From CALINB01 sp938045325 (GTDB taxonomy: Bacteria > Pseudomonadota > Alphaproteobacteria > Rhodospirillales > CALINB01): a stretch of DNA of 64,000 nt. This document shows positions 1 to 8,972 of this stretch, piece after piece (the stretch's first letter is position 1; every line of letters starts with the position of its first letter). The stretch covers positions 62,001-126,000 of the forward strand of contig JAYNQW010000007.1 in assembly GCA_038114465.1 (NCBI GenBank). The letters run 5' to 3'. The position numbers were made by a program, and so were the translations under genes. Under the pieces are notes generated by a model. That model was not told the DNA's origin and did no database searches. It saw only the letters and a list, made by a program, of their open reading frames with translations.

Positions 1-2
1 CA

Positions 3-821
3 CCCTCTAAACAGCAAAGCCTTCGCGTCGCTATCGGCGGCCTCGGTGCCATCGGCCGCTCGATTGCATCGCGCCTTGATCAAGGCATTCCGGGCCTCAC
101 TTTGGCCGCGGTCTCCGCCAAACGTATCGAACGGGCGGAAGATTTTATCGCGACGCTTAAAAACCCCGTTCCCATCGTACCCCTTGGCAAACTTGCCAAC
201 GAGGCCGATGTGGTCGTCGAGTGTGCGCCGGCAGCCGTGTTCGATGACATCGCCGTGCCCGCCATCGAGGCGGGATGTCTTTTTATACCCCTCAGTGTCG
301 GTGCGTTGCTGCCCCGCCAAGCGCTTATCGATAAAGCCGAAACGACCGGCGCGCGGATCATCGTACCGACCGGGGCACTGATCGGCTTGGATGCCCTGCG
401 CGCCGCAGCCGAAGGAAAAATCAAATCCGTAAAGCTCGTAACCCGCAAACCGCCGAAAGGACTCGCCGGTGCCCCTTATTTGGTCGAAAATAATATTTCT
501 CTTGAGGGGCTGAACGAACCGAAGAAAATCTTCGAAGGAACCGCGCGCGAGGGAACGGTCGGCTTTCCCGCCAACGTCAACGTTGCCGCTGCCTTAAGCC
601 TCGCCGGCATCGGGCCTGAAAAAACAACGCTCGAAATCTGGGCCGACCCTGCCCTCAAACGAAACATTCAGCATGTCGAGGTCGAGTCCGACAGTGCGCG
701 CTTTGAAATGACGATTGAAAATATCCCCTCGCCTGAAAACCCACGCTCGGGCCGCATTACAGCCTTGAGTGCGATTGCCGCTTTGCGCGGCCTCGTTTCA
801 CCCCTTAAAGTGGGGACATAA
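3..821 (+). CDS. Aspartate dehydrogenase family protein (5' truncated by window edge)
   Basis: The frame is open from the left edge, so the true start lies outside the window. The first visible residues form a Rossmann nucleotide-binding loop (GGLGAIG). The C-terminal half carries the conserved Asn-x-x-His segment (NIQHVEVES) typical of the AspDH/DUF108 family, where the His is catalytic. The family oxidises L-aspartate with NAD(P)+ to iminoaspartate, either feeding NAD synthesis or releasing ammonium and oxaloacetate. A gamma-glutamyltransferase-family gene starts 28 bases downstream on the same strand, so the two may be co-transcribed. No NAD biosynthesis gene is visible, so a role in amino-acid breakdown is equally possible. 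Family assignment is firm; the physiological role is inference. Confidence 0.85.
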   Translation, partial: PSKQQSLRVAIGGLGAIGRSIASRLDQGIPGLTLAAVSAKRIERAEDFIATLKNPVPIVPLGKLANEADVVVECAPAAVFDDIAVPAIEAGCLFIPLSVGALLPRQALIDKAETTGARIIVPTGALIGLDALRAAAEGKIKSVKLVTRKPPKGLAGAPYLVENNISLEGLNEPKKIFEGTAREGTVGFPANVNVAAALSLAGIGPEKTTLEIWADPALKRNIQHVEVESDSARFEMTIENIPSPENPRSGRITALSAIAALRGLVSPLKVGT

Positions 822-849
822 TAATTAAGCACCGAACAAAGGAAGATTG

Positions 850-2664
850 ATGAGCACCTTCACCACGCGCCCTGAAATTCTCGGCACCTTCGGCGTCGTC
901 GCCTCGACCCACTGGCTCGGCACCGCCGTCGGTATGTCGATCTTGGAAAAAGGCGGCAACGCGTTCGACGCCGCCGTCGCCACAGGTGTTATGCTGCAGG
1001 TCGCCGAACCGCATTTGTGCGGTCCCGGTGGTGAAGTCCCGCTGATTTTATATGATAAGAAAAAAGACGCGGTGGAAGTGATTTGCGGACAAGGTTCGTC
1101 TCCCGCCGCCGCGACGATTGATTACTACACCGGCCTCGGCCTCAACATGATGCCCGGCAACGGCCTACTCGCCGCCGTTATTCCCGGCGCGTTCGATGCA
1201 TGGATGCTGCTGCTCCGCGATTACGGCACCATGAGCGTGCGCGAGGTCCTCGAACCCGCCATCGGGTATGCCAAAAACGGCGTGCCGGTCGTGCCGAAGA
1301 TCAAAGACACGGTCACCAACGTGCAATACCTGTTCGAAAACGAATGGAAGACGTCGGCCGATGTTTTTCTGCCGAACGGTGCGCCACCGGTGCCGGGCAG
1401 CTTGTTCGCGCAACCAAAAATGGCGGCGTCCTACGAGCGCATCATTAAAGAATCCGAAGCCGTCAAAGGCAGCCGCGAAAAACAGGTCGACGGCGCGCGC
1501 GATGCGTTTTACCGGGGCTTCGTCGCCGAAGCCATCGACGCCTTCTGCCGCAACAACAAAGTTATCGACACATCGGGGCAATACAACAACGGGCTTATCA
1601 CCGCCGATGACATGGCCGCGTGGAGTGCTACGGTCGAGAAGCCCTTAATGTACGATTATAACGAATACACCGTGTGCAAGACCGGCCCGTGGGGGCAAGG
1701 CCCGGTGATGCTGCAAAACCTCGCTCTCTTAAAAGGGTATGACATCGGCAAGATGTCGGCGACCGATCCCGAATTCATCCACACGGTCGTTGAATGTTCG
1801 AAACTGGCCTATGCCGACCGCGAAGCGTTTTACGGCGATCCTGATTTCGTCGACGTGCCGTTCGATGTGCTGCTGTCGGACAAATACAACGACGAACGGC
1901 GCAAACTCGTCGGCAAAGACGCGTCGCTGGAACTTCGCCCCGGTTCGGTACCCGGCTTTGGCGGCGATCCGGTGATCCGCGATAAATCCATGGATGTCGA
2001 TGTCGCCCACGCCGGCGCGCACGGTGTTGGCGAACCGACAACGGCGGATTTTTCCAAGCCCATCGAGGCGGACGCGCAAGCGCCCGGCGACACGGTTCAC
2101 TTCGATATCATCGATAAGGACGGCAATATGATTTCCGGCACGCCGAGCGGCGGCTGGCTGCAAAGTTCGCCGACGATCCCGGAACTCGGGTTCTGCCTCA
2201 CCAACCGCGGCCAGATGTATTGGCTCATCGAAGGCCTGCCCTCTTCACTCGCACCGAAAAAACGCCCGCGCACCACGCTCACACCGTCTTTTGCGCTGCG
2301 TGACGGTAAGCCCTACATGGCGTTCGGCACACCGGGCGGCGATCAACAGGACCAATGGTCGCTGCAATTATTCCTGCGCCATGCCCACTTCGGCATGAAC
2401 CTGCAACAGGCCATCGACGCGCCGACCTTCAACACCAAACATTTCCCGAGCTCGTTCTATCCGCGCGAATGGGATCCGGGACACCTCGCCGTGGAAGGAC
2501 GCTTCCCGAAAGCGACCATCGATGAGTTGAAAAAACGCGGGCACAAGGTCGTCGTCGAAGACGATTGGGGACTCGGACGCTTAACGGCGGCAACGAAAGA
2601 CGGCGATATGCTCAAGGCTGCCGCCAACCCGCGCCACATGCAAGGCTATGCTGCGGGGCGGTGA
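850..2664 (+). CDS. Gamma-glutamyltransferase family protein (copy 1)
   Basis: 604 aa, an Ntn-hydrolase of the gamma-glutamyltransferase (COG0405) family. A conserved N-terminal block (EKGGNAFDAAVATG) is followed after about residue 410 by the predicted autoprocessing site. Thr415 in GDTVHFDIIDKDGN aligns with the nucleophilic Thr of classical GGT and is followed by PSGGW and TPGGDQQDQW. The ATG at 850 is preferred over an in-frame TTG three bases upstream. I see no signal peptide, so unlike E. coli GGT this one is predicted cytoplasmic. A close paralog lies at 4016-5887, beyond an HD-GYP gene. The substrate is unknown; family members also include acylases and oxamate-type amidohydrolases. 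Confidence 0.85.
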   Translation: MSTFTTRPEILGTFGVVASTHWLGTAVGMSILEKGGNAFDAAVATGVMLQVAEPHLCGPGGEVPLILYDKKKDAVEVICGQGSSPAAATIDYYTGLGLNMMPGNGLLAAVIPGAFDAWMLLLRDYGTMSVREVLEPAIGYAKNGVPVVPKIKDTVTNVQYLFENEWKTSADVFLPNGAPPVPGSLFAQPKMAASYERIIKESEAVKGSREKQVDGARDAFYRGFVAEAIDAFCRNNKVIDTSGQYNNGLITADDMAAWSATVEKPLMYDYNEYTVCKTGPWGQGPVMLQNLALLKGYDIGKMSATDPEFIHTVVECSKLAYADREAFYGDPDFVDVPFDVLLSDKYNDERRKLVGKDASLELRPGSVPGFGGDPVIRDKSMDVDVAHAGAHGVGEPTTADFSKPIEADAQAPGDTVHFDIIDKDGNMISGTPSGGWLQSSPTIPELGFCLTNRGQMYWLIEGLPSSLAPKKRPRTTLTPSFALRDGKPYMAFGTPGGDQQDQWSLQLFLRHAHFGMNLQQAIDAPTFNTKHFPSSFYPREWDPGHLAVEGRFPKATIDELKKRGHKVVVEDDWGLGRLTAATKDGDMLKAAANPRHMQGYAAGR

Positions 2665-2701
2665 GTTAAGCCAGACAACATAAACCCGGTAAAACGGCAT
2701 C

Positions 2702-2738
2702 AAAAACGTCCTCGCGGGAACGGCGAAGACGTTGTTTT
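2702..2738. terminator. Probable bidirectional intrinsic terminator
   Basis: An inverted repeat with arms AACGTC (2705-2710) and GACGTT (2728-2733) extends inward through TCGC/GCGA with one mismatch. It is flanked by an A-run on the left and TTGTTTT on the right. It sits between the convergent ends of the GGT-family gene and the HD-GYP gene, so it could stop transcription from both sides. Confidence 0.65.
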
Positions 2739-3858
2739 AAGATTTAGGCGTTTCGATCGTCGCTGCGTCGAGCAGCATTTCCCGAAATACCGACAACAAT
2801 CCCTGATCGAGGGAATCCCCTATGTTGACCATGATTTTCATGGCTTGTTCGGGCTCAACCGGGTCTTTGTAAACCCGCCGGTCGGTGATCGCACTGAAAA
2901 TATCGACGACGGAAGCCATGCGCGCTAGTCAGTTCAGCTTGAGCCCCTTGATCCCGTGGGGATAACCGGAGCCATCGAGTTTCTCATGATGCTGCCCGGC
3001 GATGACAAGCACGGCATTTGGAATATCTGGCGTTTTCTCAAGAAAATCCACCGTGCAGCAGACATGTGACTTCATCACCGCGAATTCTTCATCGGTCAGC
3101 TTACCGGCTTTGTTTAAGACATTATGAGGAATAAACATTTTGCCCGCGTCATGCAGCAGGCCGCCCGTCGCCAGCGTTTTGAGGTCGTCGCCGCCGATGC
3201 CGAGAGTATTACCGAATAGGCTCAGAAATGTTGCAACCCGAAGCGAATGCACATAGGTGTAGTTGTCGTGATTGGAAACGCCCGCAAGGATATCTTTGTA
3301 ATTGCCGCTTTGCACGGCTTCGGTCAGCGGCGCGCAACTATCGCGCACATCGTCATAGGGGATCGGCTCACCGGCATGAATTAGATCAGCAATGGAATTA
3401 AACGATGAAAGCGAATTTTTAAGCGCGGCTTTTTGTACCGGATCAAATTGCTCCCACTCCGCTTCAACGCTTTTATTGACACCATCCGACAAGGCATTCA
3501 CGAGCGTGCTTTTACGATAGGGCTTCTCCAGGACGATAATCCCGCCGTAAGACTTCGCCTCGGCGACCATTTCCTTGCTGGTCGCCTTCACCGAAAAAAT
3601 AATCGGAATGGATTTCGCTTCTTTGATTTTACGAATGCGGGCGATGAGGTTTGCTCCCCCCTTCGGCGGCACAATCTCATCCACCATGATCGCCTTGGGA
3701 GCAACTTTGAAAACGTCTTCGCCGGCACGTTCTAAGTCTTCAAAAAATTTGAGTTCGTAAAAAGATTTGAGCGTCGTTTCGACTTCCTCCCGATACTTCG
3801 GGAAGCCGCCGAAAATATAAATACTCGATTTTTGACTCTGCGTTTCGTCGGCCGGCAT
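2737..3858 (-). pseudogene. HD-GYP domain response regulator interrupted by an in-frame TGA
   Basis: Read through one TGA, this is a 373-codon gene. Residues 1-130 resemble a receiver domain, with Asp60 in MVDE as the likely phosphoacceptor and Lys112 in EKPY. Residues 195 onward form an HD-GYP c-di-GMP phosphodiesterase domain, with HDAGK at 236-240 and HHEKLDGSGYP at 290-300. The frame stops at 2929-2931 (TGA followed by CTA). The same frame continues without a shift as LARMASVVDIFSAITDRRVYKDP, exactly the expected HD-GYP continuation. A CGA-to-TGA change would explain it. It is either a recent nonsense mutation, a sequencing error, or a leaky stop. The start is supported by a purine-rich AAGAGAAT upstream. 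The final helices of the domain are lost if the stop is respected. Confidence 0.75.
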
Positions 3859-4015
3859 TCTTAAATTCTCTTAATTCTTTGGGCGACATCATAACCACAC
3901 TTTTTCCGTGCGGGTGAAAAAACAAAGAATTCGCATAATACCCGGCGAAATCGGCGTCGACAAAACTTTAAAAATCGATCATGCTAATCTGGTCCGTGCA
4001 TAAAGGAATAGGAAT

Positions 4016-5887
4016 ATGACCGATCAGGCGTACGACCCCAAGGACTCGAAATTCAAAGATTTGATGGCAGGAACCGGTTCCGGCGCCACGCGGAAACTCA
4101 AAGGCTCGGACCCCGCCTTTACCACGCGCCCCGAACTGATGGGCACGTTCGGCATGGTTACATCGACCCATTGGCTCGCCACGGCCGCCGGCATGGCCAT
4201 GTATGAACGCGGCGGCAATGCCTTTGATGCCGCCGTCGCGACGGGTTTCGCCCTGCAGGTCCTGGAACCGGCCATGAATGGCCCCGCCGGCGACGTGCCG
4301 ATCATTCTGTATGACGCGAAAACCGACGACGTCAAAGTCATCTGCGGGCAAGGAACGGCCCCTGCAGCCATGACCATCGAAAAATTTCATGAGCTTGGTA
4401 TCACCGAAGTCATTCCCGGCGCGGGACTTTTGCCCGCCCCCGTTCCCGGCGCATTCGGTGCGTGGATGCTGTTGCTGCGCGAGTACGGCACGTTGAGCCT
4501 GCGCGATGTGACGGAACATTGCATTGGATATGCGAAAAACGGCTTTCCGATCAATCATACCCTGCACAATTTCATCAATACGCTGGCCGATTTGTTCACC
4601 AACGAATGGAAATCCAGCGGCGATGTATATCTTCGAAACGGCGTGCCGCAACCGGGCGATCTGCTAACCAACCCGAAGCTCGCCGAAACCTACGAACGTT
4701 TGATCAAAGAATCCGAATCCGTCGGCGGTAGCCGCGAAAAAAAAATCGATCACGCGGTCGATATGTTCTACCGCGGTTTCGTCGCCGAAGCGATCGATGC
4801 GTTTGTGCGCAAAGAACCGGTGCTGGATAACACCGGCCGGCGTCACTACGGCCTGATAACCGGCGACGATTTAGCGAACTGGTCGGCGGAGATCGAGGAA
4901 CCGCTGTCTTACGACTATCACGATTACACGGTTTATAAATCGAACTCCTGGTCGCAAGCCCCGGTTCTTCTTCAGCAGCTTGCATTGCTGAAAGGTTTCG
5001 ATATCGAGAACATGGACATGCTTGGCCCGGATTACGTTCACACGGTCACCGAATGCGCGAAGCTCGCATTCGCCGACCGGGAAAAATTCTACGGCGATCC
5101 CAAATTCGTCGACGTGCCGTTCGATGTCCTGCTGTCCGATGACTACAACGAAGCCCGCCGCAATCTCGTTTCCGATCAGGCCTCGTTCGACCTCCGCCCC
5201 GGCGACGTTCCCGGATACGGCGGCGATGTCTACTTCAAGACCCAAGCCGATATCGACATGGCCGCGACCCGGCCCGCTCCCGGATTTCCGCAGGAAGCGG
5301 TGGTGCCCGGCGAAACCTGCCATGTGGACGCCGGCGACCGGCACGGCAACCTGATTTCCGTGACTCCGAGCGGCGGCTGGTGCAAGGCCTCTCCGGTGAT
5401 CCCGGAGCTCGGCTTCATGCTCGGCACGCGCGCGCAAATGTTCTGGCTTGAAAAGGACAAGCCCGGTTCGCTCGAACCCGGCAAGCGTCCGCGCACGACC
5501 TTGACGCCGACCTTCGCAAGCAAAGAAGGCAAACCCTATATGGCGTTCGGTACGCCGGGCGGCGACCAACAGGACCAATGGATACTCAATTTTTTCATGC
5601 GCCACGTGCATGGTAAAATGAATCTGCAAGAGGCGATCGATGCGCCGACGACACGGACCACCCACTTCCCAAGCTCGTTCTACCCGCGCCTGTCGCAGCC
5701 GGGTCACGTGAGTCTCGAAAGCCGCTTCCCGGAAAAGACGGTCAAGGAACTCGAGAAACGCGGCCACAAGATCAACCTTACCGGCGACTGGTCGCAAGGA
5801 CGCCTGACGGCGGTTACCAACGAAAACGGCCTCCTGCGTGCCGCAGCCAACCCGCGCTTCATGCAAACCTACGCATTCGGGCGTTAA
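4016..5887 (+). CDS. Gamma-glutamyltransferase family protein (copy 2)
   Basis: 623 aa, a clear paralog of the product of 850-2664 with the same block order. It shares ERGGNAFDAAVATG near the N-terminus, the nucleophile Thr434 in GETCHVDAGDRHGN, PSGGW, KRPRTTLTPTFA and FGTPGGDQQDQW. It has an extra N-terminal segment of about 35 residues and no signal peptide. The ATG has a good ribosome-binding site (AGGAATAGGA). The two copies have diverged well beyond a recent duplication, which suggests different substrates. Substrate unknown; the GGT family transfers or hydrolyses gamma-glutamyl groups, but several subfamilies act on other amides. Confidence 0.85.
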   Translation: MTDQAYDPKDSKFKDLMAGTGSGATRKLKGSDPAFTTRPELMGTFGMVTSTHWLATAAGMAMYERGGNAFDAAVATGFALQVLEPAMNGPAGDVPIILYDAKTDDVKVICGQGTAPAAMTIEKFHELGITEVIPGAGLLPAPVPGAFGAWMLLLREYGTLSLRDVTEHCIGYAKNGFPINHTLHNFINTLADLFTNEWKSSGDVYLRNGVPQPGDLLTNPKLAETYERLIKESESVGGSREKKIDHAVDMFYRGFVAEAIDAFVRKEPVLDNTGRRHYGLITGDDLANWSAEIEEPLSYDYHDYTVYKSNSWSQAPVLLQQLALLKGFDIENMDMLGPDYVHTVTECAKLAFADREKFYGDPKFVDVPFDVLLSDDYNEARRNLVSDQASFDLRPGDVPGYGGDVYFKTQADIDMAATRPAPGFPQEAVVPGETCHVDAGDRHGNLISVTPSGGWCKASPVIPELGFMLGTRAQMFWLEKDKPGSLEPGKRPRTTLTPTFASKEGKPYMAFGTPGGDQQDQWILNFFMRHVHGKMNLQEAIDAPTTRTTHFPSSFYPRLSQPGHVSLESRFPEKTVKELEKRGHKINLTGDWSQGRLTAVTNENGLLRAAANPRFMQTYAFGR

Positions 5888-5899
5888 GTCTTAGTCCTG

Positions 5900-6523
5900 A
5901 TGAATCGATCCATACCGGACCGTGAACACATTGAGCTCAAGGCTGTTATTGTCCTTTGGTTCATAGCACTGATTGCCTCGGGCTACGCGCCCGCCGACCG
6001 CCTCACCTGGTTTTTGGAAGTCGCGCCGGTGCTTATTGCAGCGCCATTGATGGTTTGGTCACGTCAAACGTTTCCGCTAACGCCGTTACTTACCTGGCTG
6101 GCTTCCATTCATGGGCTGATCTTAATTTTAGGGGCACACTATACCTATGCCCACGTCCCACTCGGATTTTGGCTGCAGGATCTGTTCGATTTTTCCCGCA
6201 ATCATTACGACCGCATCGGACATTTCGCGCAAGGCTTCATTCCGGCGATCCTGGCGCGGGAAATTCTCTTGCGTAAAACCAATCTCGTTCGCGGCAAAAT
6301 GCTTTTCTATATCATCACTTCGATTTGCCTCGCCTTCAGCGCCTTTTACGAGTTGATCGAATGGTGGGCGGCCATTGCCTATGGCGCCGATGCCGATGCC
6401 TTCCTCGGCACGCAAGGTGATGAGTGGGATACCCAATGGGACATGTTTATGGCCTTGATCGGCGCCGTAACGGCGCAGTGCTTTCTCGCGAAATGGCACG
6501 ACCGGCAGTTATCGCGCTTATAG
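5900..6523 (+). CDS. DUF2238 (YjdF-type) integral membrane protein
   Basis: 207 aa with about six hydrophobic segments spread over the whole length. It carries the family-typical motifs DRIGHFAQGF near residue 100, FYELIEWW near 150 and LGTQGDEWDTQWDM near 175. These acidic and His-containing stretches in membrane loops define DUF2238/YjdF. No function is established for the family. It begins 12 bases after the second GGT-family gene and is probably co-transcribed with it. Confidence 0.8.
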   Translation: MNRSIPDREHIELKAVIVLWFIALIASGYAPADRLTWFLEVAPVLIAAPLMVWSRQTFPLTPLLTWLASIHGLILILGAHYTYAHVPLGFWLQDLFDFSRNHYDRIGHFAQGFIPAILAREILLRKTNLVRGKMLFYIITSICLAFSAFYELIEWWAAIAYGADADAFLGTQGDEWDTQWDMFMALIGAVTAQCFLAKWHDRQLSRL

Positions 6524-6612
6524 TGATTCGGGTTAAACCTATGCACACAGCGAACAACGGCCCATCGATTACCGGTAGACCGCTATCGATCCATCTGTGT
6601 TAGGGTCCCACC

Positions 6613-6999
6613 ATGAGTGCTGAAGATAACCAACATAGCAGGCCTAGCATGTTCAGAGCCGCCGGCCGCGCATTGATCGGGCGTTGCCCCAATTGCGGCC
6701 AGGGTAAACTGTTCGCGACCTATCTCAAGCAGGTCCATCAGTGCGATGCTTGCCAAGAACAATTCAGCCACATCCGCTCCGACGACGGTGCGCCCTGGCT
6801 GACAATCCTCGTGGTCGGGCACATCGTCGTACCGCTCCTGCTTTATGTCGAGATCAACTACACCATACCCCTGGTGACATCTCTGGCGATTTGGTTTTCG
6901 ATCACGCTCGCCCTCACACTCATCACACTGCCGCGTGCTAAGGGCGTCATCCTCAGCTTTATCTGGTCGACAAACGCGCCCGGATCAGAGCGCGATTAA
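6613..6999 (+). CDS. DUF983 membrane protein with N-terminal zinc ribbon
   Basis: 128 aa. CPNCGQGKLF at about residues 25-34 and CDACQEQF at about 45-52 form a two-knuckle zinc ribbon. Two transmembrane segments follow (about 62-82 and 85-105). This is the DUF983 architecture, common in alphaproteobacteria and often near cytochrome oxidase or Nudix genes. Function is not known. It is a single rightward gene, convergent with the following leftward operon; only five bases separate the stops. Confidence 0.8.
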   Translation: MSAEDNQHSRPSMFRAAGRALIGRCPNCGQGKLFATYLKQVHQCDACQEQFSHIRSDDGAPWLTILVVGHIVVPLLLYVEINYTIPLVTSLAIWFSITLALTLITLPRAKGVILSFIWSTNAPGSERD

Positions 7000-7004
7000 A
7001 AAAC

Positions 7005-7883
7005 TTACTTAATCCCTGACATGGATTGATTTTGGCTGCGCGGGTCGCGGTTGGTGAATTTGCCGGCATCAACCGTATCGATGAAGTCTTTAACAATACG
7101 ATTAAACAATCCCGGTTCTTCCAAATTGATCGCATGGCCCGAGCGTGGAATGAGCGCGAGCCAGGACGACGGGATCGTGCGCTTCATCATGATGTTCGGC
7201 TCCAGACACGGCTCGTCTTCGTCGCCCGAAATGATCAAAGACGGCACGGTCATCTTTGCCATCCCCTCTTCCAATTCGTAAACCGACGGTCGGCGCCCCT
7301 GAACGCCGAGGAATGTGTTGGCACAACCGAGTGCGGAGTGTTCGTTGAAGCGCTTGACGAATTCGAGGAACTTTTCCTTGTTTTTGTTTTCGAACTGCAC
7401 CCGGGTCGGCCCGTAACAATAAAATTCACCGACTTTTTCAACGCCGTCGTTGAGAAACTTCTGTGCAATCTCGGAGGTTTCGTCCTTCCATTGTTGCTTA
7501 TCGGCACCCGCGCCATAACCGCAGCCGGCAATGACAAGCGATAGCGCCATCTCGGGGAAATTAAGGCCGAAATGCAAGGATGCAAACCCGCCTTGGCTCA
7601 AGCCCACAATATGCGCTTTTTCGATACCGAGATGCTTAAGAACATCTCTCGCATCTTCGGTTGCACGCAACTGACTGTATTGATCCGGGCTTTCAGGAAC
7701 GTCCGAGGGCGGATAACCGCGCGCGTTATAAACGATGCAACGGTGCGTTTTTTTAAACAGCGCCACCTGATCGTCCCAAGTGCGATAATCGTCGGCAAAT
7801 TCATGAATAAAGATGATCGGCGTCCCTTCGCCGGATTCTTCGTAATAGAGTTTGACACCGTCGTCTGTCGTTGCGTATGGCAT
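7005..7883 (-). CDS. Alpha/beta-fold hydrolase
   Basis: 292 aa with the alpha/beta-hydrolase fold. The nucleophile elbow is GLSQGG with Ser96, the acid is probably an Asp in SGDEDEPCL near 220, and the His is in RSGHAINLEEP near 255. It resembles 3-oxoadipate enol-lactonase-type and other small-ester hydrolases, but the substrate cannot be read from sequence. It is the last gene of a leftward operon: the aldolase stop codon and this ATG are directly adjacent (TAAATG), implying translational coupling. The C-terminal ~20 residues are polar and not part of the fold. Confidence 0.8.
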   Translation of the reverse strand: MPYATTDDGVKLYYEESGEGTPIIFIHEFADDYRTWDDQVALFKKTHRCIVYNARGYPPSDVPESPDQYSQLRATEDARDVLKHLGIEKAHIVGLSQGGFASLHFGLNFPEMALSLVIAGCGYGAGADKQQWKDETSEIAQKFLNDGVEKVGEFYCYGPTRVQFENKNKEKFLEFVKRFNEHSALGCANTFLGVQGRRPSVYELEEGMAKMTVPSLIISGDEDEPCLEPNIMMKRTIPSSWLALIPRSGHAINLEEPGLFNRIVKDFIDTVDAGKFTNRDPRSQNQSMSGIK

Positions 7884-8969
7884 TTATAGAACCTGCTCCG
7901 TTGTTGCTATTTGAGAAATATCGCTTTTTGGGGTTTGCTCGAGGACCGCGCGCACTGCATCGGCCGCTTCTTCGGCATCTGAACTCGTGACATCTAAGTG
8001 CGTCACCGCGCGCAGGCGCGCATTCGAAACGGCGCTGATTTTTACGCCTTGTTCTGCGAGGCCTTTTTCCATTTGCTGGGCCGTGATGCCCGCACCGGAA
8101 ACATCGAAAAAGATCATGTTGGTTTGCACCGTCTCGAGATCGACGGAAATGCCCGGCAGGTTCGCAACTTTCTCGGCGAACAGGCGCGCGTTGGCATGAT
8201 CTTGCGCAATTCGATCGATGTGATGATCGAGCGCATACAAACCGGCCGCCGCAATGATGCCGGACTGGCGCATTGCGCCACCCAAACGCTGCTTCCATTG
8301 CCAGGCTTGCTCGATAAAGTCTTTCGAGCCCGCGAGCACGCCGCCGATGGGACAGCCGAGGCCTTTGCTCAAATCGATCCAGAGTGAATCAAACGGCTCG
8401 GCATAAGTTTTCGCGTCAACCCCGGATGCCACCACCGCATTTAGAAGCCGCGCGCCATCCATATGCAAAATAAGGCCATGTTCTTTCGCGACTTTAGTCA
8501 CGCCTTGAATCGTTTTTAACGGCCATACCGTGCCACCACCCGCGTTCGACGTCTGCTCAACCTCGACGAGCTTGCTATTCGGCGCATGCCGACGCGCGGG
8601 CCTGACAGCTGCCTCAAGTTGATCGGCCGTATATATGCCATTATCGCCATCAATGGGCCGCACCATCGCGCCCAACATGCCGATGCCGCCGGCTTCGGCG
8701 TTCACGATGTGCGATGTTTTGTCGCAAAGAATTTCATCGCCGGTTTTACAATGCACCGCGATCGCGGCGACGTTGCACATGGTCCCCGACGGCATCAAAA
8801 GAGCAGCTTCTTTGCCCAGTAATGCGGCGACCTTTTCCTGCAAGGCGTTCGCCGTCGGATCATTGAGCGATTGCTCATCCCCCAATTCGGCGGCCATCAT
8901 AGCTTCTTTCATGGCCGGCGTCGGTTGAGTCTGCGTGTCGCTGTGCAGGTTAATGCGGATATCAGTCAT
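7884..8969 (-). CDS. Low-specificity L-threonine aldolase / beta-eliminating lyase family
   Basis: 361 aa, a PLP fold-type I enzyme. The Schiff-base lysine is Lys202 in WIDLSKGLGCPIGG, and HMDGAR (169-174) supplies the Asp that contacts the pyridine nitrogen. Family members cleave L-threonine, allo-threonine or related beta-hydroxy amino acids to glycine and an aldehyde. The gene lies three bases after a threonine-synthase-like gene and directly before an alpha/beta hydrolase, so a specialised beta-hydroxy amino-acid pathway is likely. The exact substrate is not resolved. Confidence 0.88.
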   Translation of the reverse strand: MTDIRINLHSDTQTQPTPAMKEAMMAAELGDEQSLNDPTANALQEKVAALLGKEAALLMPSGTMCNVAAIAVHCKTGDEILCDKTSHIVNAEAGGIGMLGAMVRPIDGDNGIYTADQLEAAVRPARRHAPNSKLVEVEQTSNAGGGTVWPLKTIQGVTKVAKEHGLILHMDGARLLNAVVASGVDAKTYAEPFDSLWIDLSKGLGCPIGGVLAGSKDFIEQAWQWKQRLGGAMRQSGIIAAAGLYALDHHIDRIAQDHANARLFAEKVANLPGISVDLETVQTNMIFFDVSGAGITAQQMEKGLAEQGVKISAVSNARLRAVTHLDVTSSDAEEAADAVRAVLEQTPKSDISQIATTEQVL

Positions 8970-8972
8970 CCT

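Noticed and set aside
2929..2931. Selenocysteine codon in the HD-GYP gene
   Set aside because: The position is not a catalytic site in the family and no bacterial SECIS-like hairpin is evident right after the TGA.
4871..5866. 331-codon antisense frame within the second GGT-family gene, and a 334-codon one inside secA (19281-20285)
   Set aside because: Both lie opposite strongly supported genes, have no recognisable domains and reflect codon bias of the sense strand.
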